Below, piece after piece: positions 27,559-35,607 of a stretch of DNA of 64,000 bases (positions are counted from its first letter, which is position 1; every line of letters begins with the position of its first letter). Both the position numbers and the translations under genes were made by a program. The notes under the pieces were generated by a model. That model searched no databases and was not told where the DNA came from. It saw only the letters and a program-made list of their open reading frames with translations. The DNA lies in assembly GCF_029212575.1 (NCBI RefSeq), contig NZ_JARGPK010000095.1, positions 1-64,000 of the forward strand. Reading direction: 5' to 3'. The stretch is from Antarcticimicrobium sp. (GTDB taxonomy: Bacteria; Pseudomonadota; Alphaproteobacteria; Rhodobacterales; Rhodobacteraceae).

Positions 27559-27568
27559 GCAGCCGAAA

Positions 27569-29212
27569 ATGGCGCGATTCATCTTCATCACCGGCGGGGT
27601 TGTATCCTCACTCGGCAAGGGGCTGGCATCGGCGGCGCTGGGGGCCTTGTTGCAGGCGCGCGGCTTCTCGGTGCGGCTGCGCAAGCTGGACCCCTATCTG
27701 AACGTCGATCCCGGCACCATGTCGCCGTTCGAGCATGGCGAGGTCTTCGTCACCGATGATGGCGCCGAGACCGACCTGGACCTGGGCCACTACGAACGCT
27801 TTACCGGGGTGGCGGCGCGCAAGACCGACTCGGTCAGCTCGGGGCGGATCTATTCCAACGTGCTGGAAAAGGAGCGCCGCGGCGACTACCTCGGCAAGAC
27901 CATCCAGGTCATTCCCCACGTCACCAACGAGATCAAGGATTTCATCCGCATCGGCGAGGATGAGGTCGATTTCATGCTCTGCGAGATCGGCGGCACTGTC
28001 GGCGATATCGAGGGGCTGCCGTTCTTCGAGGCGATCCGCCAGTTCAGCCAGGAAAAGCCACGCGGGCAATGCGTGTTCATGCATCTCACGCTGCTGCCTT
28101 TCATCAAGGCCAGCGGCGAGCTCAAGACCAAGCCGACCCAGCACAGCGTGAAGGAGCTGCGCTCGATTGGTCTGGCCCCCGACATCCTGGTCTGCCGCTC
28201 CGAGGGACCGATCCCGCAGAAGGAGCGTGAGAAACTGGCACTCTTTTGCAACGTGCGCCCGGAGGCGGTGATCGCCGCGCTGGACCTGAAATCCATTTAC
28301 GAGGCGCCACTGGCCTATCACGGCGAAGGGCTGGACCAGGCGGTGCTCGACGCGTTCCAGATCAGCCCCGCCCCACGTCCCGACCTGACCCGCTGGGAGG
28401 ATGTGGCGGATCGCATCTATAACCCCGAGGGCGACGTGAAGGTCGCCATCGTCGGCAAGTACACGCAGCTTGAGGATGCCTATAAATCCATCGCCGAGGC
28501 GCTGACCCACGGTGGCATGGCCAACCGGGTCAAGGTCGCGGTGGAATGGGTCGATGCCGAGATCTTCGACACCGAGGACCCGGCGCCCTATCTCGAGGAT
28601 TTCGACGCCATCCTGGTGCCCGGCGGCTTTGGCGAGCGCGGCACCGAGGGCAAAATCAAGGCGGCCCAGTTCGCCCGCGAACACAAGGTGCCCTATCTCG
28701 GCATCTGCCTCGGGATGCAGATGGCGGTGATCGAGGCGGCGCGCAACGTCGCAGGTGTCAGGACCGCAGGATCGGAGGAATTCGACCACGAGGCCGGCAA
28801 GAAACGGTTCGAGCCGGTGGTCTATCACCTCAAGGAATGGGTGCAGGGCAACTACAAGGTCACCCGCAGCGCCAGCGACGACAAGGGCGGCACCATGCGG
28901 CTGGGCGCCTATGACGCGGTTCTGAAAGAGGGCTCCCGGGTGGCGCAGGTCTATGGCACCACCCAGATCGAGGAGCGCCACCGCCACCGCTACGAGGTCG
29001 ACATCAAATACCGCGACAAGCTCGAGGACTGCGGTCTGTGCTTTACCGGCATGTCCCCCGATGGTCGGCTGCCGGAAATCGTGGAATGGGCCGATCACCC
29101 GTGGTTCATCGGCGTGCAGTTCCACCCCGAACTGAAATCGAAACCCTTTGATCCGCATCCGCTGTTCAAGGATTTCGTCCGCGCGGCGAAGGAGACCTCG
29201 CGGCTGGTGTGA
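27569..29212 (+). CDS. pyrG: CTP synthase
   Basis: The protein has 547 residues. The N-terminal synthetase domain starts [18 protein letters not shown] (P-loop) and has [14 protein letters not shown] and [11 protein letters not shown]. The C-terminal class I glutamine amidotransferase has LGICLGMQ (nucleophile Cys) and GVQFHPE (catalytic His and Glu). It aminates UTP to CTP using ATP and glutamine. The ATG at 27569 begins the conserved sequence; an earlier in-frame start adds 22 unrelated residues. Confidence 0.97.
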   Translation: MARFIFITGGVVSSLGKGLASAALGALLQARGFSVRLRKLDPYLNVDPGTMSPFEHGEVFVTDDGAETDLDLGHYERFTGVAARKTDSVSSGRIYSNVLEKERRGDYLGKTIQVIPHVTNEIKDFIRIGEDEVDFMLCEIGGTVGDIEGLPFFEAIRQFSQEKPRGQCVFMHLTLLPFIKASGELKTKPTQHSVKELRSIGLAPDILVCRSEGPIPQKEREKLALFCNVRPEAVIAALDLKSIYEAPLAYHGEGLDQAVLDAFQISPAPRPDLTRWEDVADRIYNPEGDVKVAIVGKYTQLEDAYKSIAEALTHGGMANRVKVAVEWVDAEIFDTEDPAPYLEDFDAILVPGGFGERGTEGKIKAAQFAREHKVPYLGICLGMQMAVIEAARNVAGVRTAGSEEFDHEAGKKRFEPVVYHLKEWVQGNYKVTRSASDDKGGTMRLGAYDAVLKEGSRVAQVYGTTQIEERHRHRYEVDIKYRDKLEDCGLCFTGMSPDGRLPEIVEWADHPWFIGVQFHPELKSKPFDPHPLFKDFVRAAKETSRLV

Positions 29213-29214
29213 GG

Positions 29215-29922
29215 ATGACTGTTTCATACCCACCGCTGCGCCTGATCGCCTTTCTCCTCGTCCCGCTCGCCGCCCCGGTGGCGGCGCAGGAGGTGGTCAA
29301 GGTTCCCTATGCGGATCTTGAAACCCTCGCCCCCAACCTGGTCAGTTTCGACCGGCTGCCGGCGAAACCCTATCCGGGTTACAATTTCGACCATGGCATC
29401 GCCTTTCGCGGCGGCCTTCTGGGCGAGGCCTTCGCCGGCCAAAGTGTCGGCTCCGAACAGATCGACCGGGGCGGCCCGCATGACGTGCTGCGCGGCGCGC
29501 CCGACGCCCCGCTGGCGATCCGGCCCGGTGCGCCCGGCCAGGTGGTCAGCCTGTCGCTGCACGAGGGGTTCGGATCAATGGCGCTGTACCCGCTGGGGAA
29601 ACTGGGCCAGCCCGATCCTCTGGCGCGCGGCGAGGGGGCGGTGGCGGTGCTGTTTCGCCGCGATGTCTGCGCCGTGGGTCTGCGCGTGCATACCGAGTAC
29701 ACCAGCCTCAACGCCGGCCACCGGGGCAACGTGACGCTCACGCTCTATGCCCGGGACGGGACGCGCATTGCGCTGAGGCAGTTGACCCTGCCCGAGGGGA
29801 TCACCGAACACGCGCTATTCGACCCCGCCGCCCGCATCGCCGGAATGACGGTCGAGAACCGCGATCCGGGCGGCGTCGCGCTGGACGATCTGCGGTTTGG
29901 CTGCCCCCGGCTCACCGGTTGA
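29215..29922 (+). CDS. Secreted hypothetical protein
   Basis: The 235-residue protein has a clear signal peptide (LRLIAFLLVPLAAPVAAQE). The mature protein is beta-rich with two cysteines (RRDVCAVGL, RFGCPRL) that could pair. The C-terminal 120 residues (LYPLGKLG, VRVHTEYTS, GNVTLTLYARDGT, MTVENRDPGGVALDDLRFG) look like a jelly-roll or concanavalin-like beta-sandwich (inference). A GTG at 29209 is an alternative start. It follows pyrG closely and may be read from the same transcript. Confidence 0.65.
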   Translation: MTVSYPPLRLIAFLLVPLAAPVAAQEVVKVPYADLETLAPNLVSFDRLPAKPYPGYNFDHGIAFRGGLLGEAFAGQSVGSEQIDRGGPHDVLRGAPDAPLAIRPGAPGQVVSLSLHEGFGSMALYPLGKLGQPDPLARGEGAVAVLFRRDVCAVGLRVHTEYTSLNAGHRGNVTLTLYARDGTRIALRQLTLPEGITEHALFDPAARIAGMTVENRDPGGVALDDLRFGCPRLTG

Positions 29923-29990
29923 GGGGCAAGCCGCTTGCCAAGGGCGCGCCGCGACGGCAGACTTCCGGCGCCGTATGAGGAGAACAGGTG

Positions 29991-30284
29991 ATGCCAAAAG
30001 GCTATTGGGTGGGCCACGTGGATGTGCATAACGCCGAGGTGTACGAACATTACCGGGACGCCAACGCCGTGCCCTTTGCGGAATACGGCGCCCGCTTCCT
30101 CGTTCGCGGCGGCCGGCAGGAGGTTCGGGAAGGCGAGGTGCGCAAGCGCACCGTGGTGATTGAATTCGACAGCTACGACAAGGCGGTGGCCTGTTACGAC
30201 AGTGCAGGCTATCAGGCGGCCAAGGCGATTCGCGAGGCTGTCTCGACCGGCGATCTGGTCATCGTCGAGGGGTATGACGGCTGA
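29991..30284 (+). CDS. DUF1330 family protein
   Basis: The protein has 97 residues. MPKGYWVGHVDVHNAEVY, the central YGARFLVRGG and VVIEFDSYDKAVACYDS are typical of the DUF1330 ferredoxin-like (dimeric alpha-beta barrel) family. Function is unknown. The ATG at 29991 has GAGGAG 8 bases upstream; a GTG one codon earlier is possible. Confidence 0.85.
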   Translation: MPKGYWVGHVDVHNAEVYEHYRDANAVPFAEYGARFLVRGGRQEVREGEVRKRTVVIEFDSYDKAVACYDSAGYQAAKAIREAVSTGDLVIVEGYDG

Positions 30285-30328
30285 ACCGCCCATGACGCGG
30301 GAAGGCAAAGGAAAAAGAAGGTTTGGCC

Positions 30329-30769
30329 ATGTTGAAAAAGCTGTTCCAGTCCTTTCGGCCGAGCGCACCTGCGGCGCTGCCGGACCCGGACGCCGAACTG
30401 GCGCTCGGGGCGCTGCTGGTGCGGGTGGCGCAGGCCGACCGCGACTACCAGGTCGAAGAGATCAGCCTGATCGACCGGATCCTGGCGCGAATGTACCAGC
30501 ACAACGCGATCGAGGCGGCCAAGGTGCGCGCCACCTGCGAAAAACTTCACGCCGCCGCGCCCGAGACCGACACCTTCGGCAAGCTGATCCGCGAGACCAC
30601 CGGGCTCGAGGAACGGCTCGCGGCGATGGATGCGCTGTGGGAGGTGGTGCTGGCCGACGGCGAGCAGAAAGAGGGCGAGTTGAAGATCATCGAGGAGGCC
30701 CGCAAGGCGATGGGCCTCAGTTTCGCCGACAGCGAGGCCGCCCGCGACCGGGTTCAGGCCCGGCTCTGA
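30329..30769 (+). CDS. TerB-like (tellurite resistance B family) protein, copy 1
   Basis: This 146-residue all-helical protein has the TerB pattern of acidic positions (RVAQADRDYQVEEISLIDRIL, VVLADGEQKEGELKIIEEA). Such helices bind metal in the characterised Klebsiella TerB. No terACDE genes are present, so tellurite resistance cannot be inferred. It is followed after 46 bases by a clearly related paralogue, suggesting tandem duplication and divergence. Confidence 0.75.
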   Translation: MLKKLFQSFRPSAPAALPDPDAELALGALLVRVAQADRDYQVEEISLIDRILARMYQHNAIEAAKVRATCEKLHAAAPETDTFGKLIRETTGLEERLAAMDALWEVVLADGEQKEGELKIIEEARKAMGLSFADSEAARDRVQARL

Positions 30770-30815
30770 CCGCGCGCCCTTGGCGTCGGAGAGACGCGGC
30801 TATATATCGACAGTC

Positions 30816-31253
30816 ATGTTCCGAGATTTCCTCACCCGGCTGACCCGGCCCGACCCCGACCCGCTGACCGAAGACGACGCAAGGCTGGCGCTGAGCGCGC
30901 TTCTGGTCCGCATCGCGCGCTCGGACAACGATTACGCCCAGGCCGAGCGCGACCGCATCGACCGGGTGACCGCCGCCCGCTATGGCCTCTCCCCCTTCGA
31001 AGCCACCGCGCTGCGCAGCCGCGCCGAGACGCTGGAGTCCGAGGCCCCCGACACCGTCCGCTTTACCCGCGCGATCAAGGATGCGGTGCCCTACGAGGAC
31101 CGTCGCGCCGTGGTCGAGGCCGCCTGGTCTGTGGTGCTCGCCGATGGCGAACGGGCCGAGGAGGAGGACGCGCTGCTGCGGCTGGTGTCCAACCTGCTGG
31201 GCGTGAACGACCGCGACTCGGCGCTGGCGCGGCAAAGGGTGGCGCAGAGGTGA
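30816..31253 (+). CDS. TerB-like protein, copy 2
   Basis: The 145-residue paralogue of the preceding gene shares LALSALLVRIARSDNDYAQAERDRIDR and VVLADGERAEEEDALLRLV at the same positions. The start MFRDFLTRL is chosen because the extra 12 codons upstream do not resemble copy 1. Its stop overlaps the start of the next gene (GTGA), so the three genes look like a unit. Confidence 0.73.
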   Translation: MFRDFLTRLTRPDPDPLTEDDARLALSALLVRIARSDNDYAQAERDRIDRVTAARYGLSPFEATALRSRAETLESEAPDTVRFTRAIKDAVPYEDRRAVVEAAWSVVLADGERAEEEDALLRLVSNLLGVNDRDSALARQRVAQR

Positions 31254-31990
31254 TCGCCTGGCTGGGCATGTACGACATGGCCCCGCTGCGGGCCGCCAAT
31301 GACAGGTACTGGCAGGCGATCCGCACGGCCCTGGGCGCGGGACCGGAAACCCTCAGTCGCGACGCCGACCCCTGGGAGGCCTGGCAATCGCCCGAGCTGC
31401 TGCTGGCGCAGACCTGCGGCATGCCCTACCGCACCCGGCTGCACGGGTCCGTTACCCTGGTCGCCACCCCCGATCACGGCCTGCCGGGCTGCCCTCCGGG
31501 CCACTACAACTCAGTGCTGGTGGTGCGCGCCGACGCGCCGGGCGAGGCGCCGGAGGCGTTCGCCGGCGGCACGCTGGCCTATAACGAGGCGCTGTCGCAA
31601 TCCGGCTGGGCGGCACCCTCTGCCTATTTCGCGCAACGCGGCATCCGGTTTTCCACCCTGTTGCAGACCGGCGCCCATGCGGCCTCGGCCCGCGCGGTGG
31701 CTGAGGGGCGCGCCGAAATCGCCGGAATCGACGCGCTGACCTGGGCGCTGCTGAACGAACATGACCCGGTGACCGAAGGGCTCCGGGTGATCGGGGCAAC
31801 CGCGCCCACCCCTGCCCTGCCCTATATCACCGCCGCCAGCCGCGACCCGGAGCCGCTGCGCGCCGCCCTGCGCGAAGCCGTCGCGGCGCTCTCTCCCACC
31901 GACCGCGCGGCGCTGCGCCTGGGCGGGATCGAGACCCTGCCGGCCAGCGCCTATCTCGCGGTGCCGACACCGCCGCCGCCCGCCGCCTGA
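31250..31990 (+). CDS. PhnD-like substrate-binding-domain protein without signal peptide
   Basis: The 246-residue protein matches the fold pattern of PhnD/phosphonate ABC binding proteins (MYDMAPLRAANDRYW, GHYNSVLVVRADAP, GGTLAYNEALSQSGWAAP, AEIAGIDALTWALLNE). It has no hydrophobic leader or lipobox, so it would be cytoplasmic as read. The start is GTG, overlapping the TerB-like gene. No ABC ATPase or permease of phosphonate type is adjacent. The ligand and the reason for coupling to TerB-like genes are unknown. Confidence 0.7.
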   Translation: MIAWLGMYDMAPLRAANDRYWQAIRTALGAGPETLSRDADPWEAWQSPELLLAQTCGMPYRTRLHGSVTLVATPDHGLPGCPPGHYNSVLVVRADAPGEAPEAFAGGTLAYNEALSQSGWAAPSAYFAQRGIRFSTLLQTGAHAASARAVAEGRAEIAGIDALTWALLNEHDPVTEGLRVIGATAPTPALPYITAASRDPEPLRAALREAVAALSPTDRAALRLGGIETLPASAYLAVPTPPPPAA

Positions 31991-32133
31991 GCCCTGCCCG
32001 AATCGACACCTTTCACGGCTGACCTTTGGTCAATTCGGCGGATTCCCCGGCCCATCCGGCATTTTGAAAGTTGCATTGAACCGAAATTTCCGCCCTAGTA
32101 CCGTCCTGATACGCAACAAGACCCGGAGACACC

Positions 32134-32913
32134 GTGGCCGACGCAACGCCCGTCATCGAGATTCGCGACCTGCACAAAAGCTATGGTGAGCTGGAGGTGC
32201 TCAAGGGCGTCGACATCACCGCCCACAAGGGCGACGTGGTTTCGCTGATCGGCTCCTCGGGATCGGGAAAATCGACGCTGCTGCGCTGCGCCAACCTGCT
32301 CGAGGACAGCCAGCAGGGCGAGATCCTGTTCAAGGGCGAGCCGGTGAAATGGAAGGGCAGCGGCCAGCACCGCCGCCCGGCAGACTCGCGCCAGGTTCTG
32401 CGTATCCGCACCAACCTTTCCATGGTGTTCCAGCAATTCAACCTCTGGGCGCATATGACCATCCTGCAAAACGTGATGGAGGCGCCGCTCACCGTTCTGG
32501 GCCGCGACCGCGCCGACGTGGAGGCCGCCGCCCGCAAGTACCTGGACAAGGTCGGCATCGGTGACAAGTTTGATGCCTACCCGGCACAGCTTTCCGGCGG
32601 CCAGCAGCAGCGGGCGGCGATCGCCCGGGCGCTGTGCATGGAGCCCGAGGCGCTGCTGTTCGACGAGCCGACCAGCGCGCTGGACCCCGAACTGGAACAG
32701 GAGGTCGTGCGCGTGATCCGCGATCTGGCCGCCGAGGGGCGCACCATGATCATCGTTACCCATGACATGAACATGGCCCATGACGTGTCCGATCACGTGG
32801 TGTTCCTGCACTTGGGCCGGATCGAAGAACAGGGGCCGCCAGAAATGCTGTTCGGCGCGCCCAAATCAGAACGACTGCGCGGGTTCCTGTCCTCGACATC
32901 CCACGCTGCGTGA
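32134..32913 (+). CDS. ABC transporter ATP-binding protein (polar amino-acid type)
   Basis: The 259-residue protein starts at GTG. It carries Walker A (GSSGSGKSTLL), the Q-loop (VFQQFNLWAHMT), the signature (LSGGQQQRAAIARAL), Walker B (ALLFDEPTSALDP) and the switch His (VTHDMNMA), the HisP/GlnQ subfamily pattern. With the following binding protein and two permeases it forms a complete importer. The importer directly precedes amine-catabolism genes, so an amine or basic amino-acid substrate is likely (inference). Confidence 0.93.
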   Translation: MADATPVIEIRDLHKSYGELEVLKGVDITAHKGDVVSLIGSSGSGKSTLLRCANLLEDSQQGEILFKGEPVKWKGSGQHRRPADSRQVLRIRTNLSMVFQQFNLWAHMTILQNVMEAPLTVLGRDRADVEAAARKYLDKVGIGDKFDAYPAQLSGGQQQRAAIARALCMEPEALLFDEPTSALDPELEQEVVRVIRDLAAEGRTMIIVTHDMNMAHDVSDHVVFLHLGRIEEQGPPEMLFGAPKSERLRGFLSSTSHAA

Positions 32914-32945
32914 CACCAAAAACCAGACCATAAGGGAGTATTTTC

Positions 32946-33659
32946 ATGAAAAAGCTGGTTCTCGCCACCGCCGCCCTCGCGCTCTGCGCCGGGATGGCCT
33001 CAGCCGACACCGTCCGCATGGGCACCGAGGGCGCCTACCCTCCGTGGAACTTCATCAATGACAGCGGCCAGGTCGACGGCTTCGAACGCGCGCTGGGCGA
33101 CGAGCTGTGCAAGCGCGCCGAACTGACCTGCGAATGGGTCACCAACGAATGGGATTCGATCATCCCCAACCTGGTCAGCGGCAACTATGACGTGATCATC
33201 GCCGGGATGAGCATCACAGACGAGCGTGACGAGGTGATCGACTTCACCCAGAACTACACCCCGCCCGATCCCTCGGCCTACCTGTCGCTGTCGGCCGATC
33301 TGGATGTCGAGGGCGCAGTGATCGCCGCCCAGACCAACACCATCCAGGCCGCCTTCGTGGCCGAAAAGGGCTGGACCCTGGTGGAGTTTGCAACCCCCGA
33401 GGAAACCATCGCCGCAGTCCGCAACGGCGAGGCTGACGCGGTGTTGGCCGACAAATCCTATCTCGCGCCGGTCGCCGACGAAGAGGCCGACCTTGTCCTG
33501 CTGGAGCGTGAAGAGGAGATCGGCGGCGGCGTCGGCATGGGCGTGCGCGAATCCGACGGTGAGTTGAAGGCCAAGTTCGACGCCGCCATCCAGTCGATGA
33601 AGGACGACGGCAGCCTGAACACGCTGATCTCGAAATGGGAAGTCTCCAGCACGTTCTGA
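32946..33659 (+). CDS. Periplasmic substrate-binding protein, amino-acid/amine ABC transporter
   Basis: The protein has 237 residues with signal peptide KKLVLATAALALCAGMASA. It has the SBP_bac_3 fold pattern: TEGAYPPWNFINDSGQVDGFE, LVSGNYDVIIAGMSITDER, a hinge, and VRNGEADAVLADKSYL. The pocket acidic residues would suit a cationic ligand, which is inference. An unusually stable hairpin follows the stop codon. Confidence 0.92.
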   Translation: MKKLVLATAALALCAGMASADTVRMGTEGAYPPWNFINDSGQVDGFERALGDELCKRAELTCEWVTNEWDSIIPNLVSGNYDVIIAGMSITDERDEVIDFTQNYTPPDPSAYLSLSADLDVEGAVIAAQTNTIQAAFVAEKGWTLVEFATPEETIAAVRNGEADAVLADKSYLAPVADEEADLVLLEREEEIGGGVGMGVRESDGELKAKFDAAIQSMKDDGSLNTLISKWEVSSTF

Positions 33660-33679
33660 TCGCCTCTCCCCCCTGACCG

Positions 33680-33706
33680 CCCCGTCCCGGCCACGCCGGG
33701 GCGGGG
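33680..33706 (+). promoter_or_regulatory. Intercistronic hairpin after the binding-protein gene
   Basis: A 12-bp stem (33680-33691 with 33695-33706) has one G-T wobble and a 3-base loop, starting 21 bases after the binding-protein stop and ending 18 bases before the permease start. It lacks a T-run. Such elements usually protect the upstream message and allow excess binding protein over permeases. Confidence 0.65.
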
Positions 33707-33723
33707 CCCCTTGATTGCGCCGC

Positions 33724-34614
33724 ATGTTCGAATTCTGCACAGATCACGAAACCCTGCCCCGGCTGCAATGGCTTGCCTGCTACCTCACCACGGGCAAGCA
33801 TATGGGGTTTTATGCCTCGTTCGGCACCGTGTTGCTTTTGCTGGCGATCACCGCGCCGGCGGCGCTGCTGTTCGGGTTCGGCGGGGCCAGCGCGGCGCGG
33901 TCGCGCCTGCTGCCGCTGAACTGGCTCGGCAAGGCCTATATCGCGGTCGTGCGGGGCGTGCCGGACATCGCCTTTTTCCTGTTCTTCGTGATCGCGCTGG
34001 ACCAGGCCTTCGAATGGGTCCGGCACCAGGTCAAATGCCCCGACTGGGATCAGCCGATCCGACAGGGCAACGATTTCGTGGTCTGCGCCGCCGCCAAGCT
34101 GCCGTTGGGCACCGCACCGCAATGGGTGCATGAGACCTACGGGTTTTTCGTCGCCGTACTGACCTTTGCCATCGTCTTCGGCGCCTTTGCCGCCAACGTG
34201 CTCTTTGGCGCCATGCGCGCGGTGCCGCATGCCCAGATCGAAACCGCCGAGGCCTATGGCATGAGCCACCGGCAGACCTTCTGGCGTGTGCTGGTGCCGC
34301 AAATGTGGGTCTATGCGCTGCCCGGCCTGTCCAACCTCTGGATGGTGCTGATCAAGGCGACGCCCTTGCTGTTCCTGCTCGGGGTCGAGGATATTGTCTA
34401 CTGGGCGCGCGAGCTGGGCGGCACCGCCAACCCGCGCTTCACCGATTACCCGCATGGCGACTGGCGGATGTGGTATTTCCTGGCGCTGCTGGTCTTCTAC
34501 CTCGGCTTCACCCGGATCTCCGAGCTGGTGCTCGACCGGATCATGCGCCGCCTCTCGCACGGCCAGGCCACCGCCGGGGGCGAGGCGCAGCGCCGCGCCA
34601 AGGGGGCCGCGTGA
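33724..34614 (+). CDS. ABC transporter permease 1
   Basis: The 296-residue membrane protein has about five helices and the BPD_transp_1 EAA loop ETAEAYGMSHRQTFWRVLVP (about 179-198). A periplasmic insert of about 45 residues with two cysteines (KCPDWDQP and VVCAAAK) separates helices and is larger than in HisQ/HisM. The start ATG at 33724 has only a weak ribosome binding site; a TTG three codons earlier is possible. Confidence 0.9.
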   Translation: MFEFCTDHETLPRLQWLACYLTTGKHMGFYASFGTVLLLLAITAPAALLFGFGGASAARSRLLPLNWLGKAYIAVVRGVPDIAFFLFFVIALDQAFEWVRHQVKCPDWDQPIRQGNDFVVCAAAKLPLGTAPQWVHETYGFFVAVLTFAIVFGAFAANVLFGAMRAVPHAQIETAEAYGMSHRQTFWRVLVPQMWVYALPGLSNLWMVLIKATPLLFLLGVEDIVYWARELGGTANPRFTDYPHGDWRMWYFLALLVFYLGFTRISELVLDRIMRRLSHGQATAGGEAQRRAKGAA

Positions 34615-35420
34615 TGAGCTGCTGGGTGACCATACAGGATTACGCCCTGCGCTCGATCGGGATCGGTGAGCGGTTGCTCCCGCGCGAGGATTTCACGCTC
34701 TGCCAGCAGTTCACGCTGATCGGCTCGGGGATGATCTGGAACGTCTACTTCGCGCTGCTGGCGCTCATGGCGGGCTTCTTCCTGGCCACCGCGCTGGCGC
34801 TGGGCAAGGCCTCGCCCAACCGGGCGCTGCGCAAGCCGGCGGAATGGTTCATCTTCCTGTTCCGGGGCTCGCCGCTCTTCATCCAGTTCTTCTTCGCCTA
34901 TTTCCTGTTCCTCAGCCTCAAGGGGGTGAGTTCGGTCTTCGATCCCTTCACCTCGGCCTGGCTGGGTGCGCTGGTGGTGCTGTTCCTCAACACCGCCGCC
35001 TACTCGGGCGAGATCTTCTACGGTGCCCTGCAATCGATCCCGCGCGGAGACCTCGAGGCAGCCGATGCCTATGGCTTCTCCGGCTGGAAGAAGTTCCGCA
35101 AGATCACCTGGCCCACCATGCTGCGGCTGGCCTGGCCGGCCTATACCAACGAGGCGATCTTCCTGTTCCATGCCACCACGCTGGTCTACTTCTCGGGCTT
35201 CCCGGCCTGGCGGCAGAAGGGCGACGCGCTCTATTACGCCAGCTATTTCGCCGACAAGACCTTCAACCCCTTCGTCCCCTACCCGATCCTGGCGATGTAT
35301 TTCATCCTAGTGACGCTGACGATCGTGGGCAGCTTCGGGCTGGTCAACCGACGGCTCAACCGCCACCTGCCGGCCGAACGGCGCGCCAGGCTGCGGCTGC
35401 GCCCGAACCTCATTCGGTAG
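34614..35420 (+). CDS. ABC transporter permease 2
   Basis: The 268-residue HisM-like permease has its EAA motif at LEAADAYGFSGWKKFRKITW (about 147-166) and the typical FRGSPLFIQFFFAYF segment. Its ATG overlaps the stop of permease 1 (TGATG). The two permeases form the heterodimeric channel of the importer. Confidence 0.92.
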   Translation: MSCWVTIQDYALRSIGIGERLLPREDFTLCQQFTLIGSGMIWNVYFALLALMAGFFLATALALGKASPNRALRKPAEWFIFLFRGSPLFIQFFFAYFLFLSLKGVSSVFDPFTSAWLGALVVLFLNTAAYSGEIFYGALQSIPRGDLEAADAYGFSGWKKFRKITWPTMLRLAWPAYTNEAIFLFHATTLVYFSGFPAWRQKGDALYYASYFADKTFNPFVPYPILAMYFILVTLTIVGSFGLVNRRLNRHLPAERRARLRLRPNLIR

Positions 35421-35531
35421 CCGCGCCAGCACCAGACCGGCATAGAAAACGATCAAGGCGCCAGCGGGCGGCCCGTTCTGTCGCGGCTACCGCAACTCTC
35501 CCCTTGCGCGACGGTGCTTGCCGGGCTACCA

Positions 35532-35549
35532 ATAATTTGATCAAATTAT
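35532..35549. promoter_or_regulatory. 18-bp perfect palindrome, candidate operator
   Basis: ATAATTTGATCAAATTAT is its own reverse complement and is strikingly AT-rich against a GC-rich background. Its centre is about 68 bases before the ATG of the first GS-like gene. It has the size and symmetry of a dimeric repressor site (for example GntR or MarR class). No regulator gene is adjacent. Confidence 0.6.
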
Positions 35550-35607
35550 CGGCATCCCCTTTTCCCTGCCGGGACCGGGTCCGCGTGCCGAACGACCAGG
35601 TGACAGA

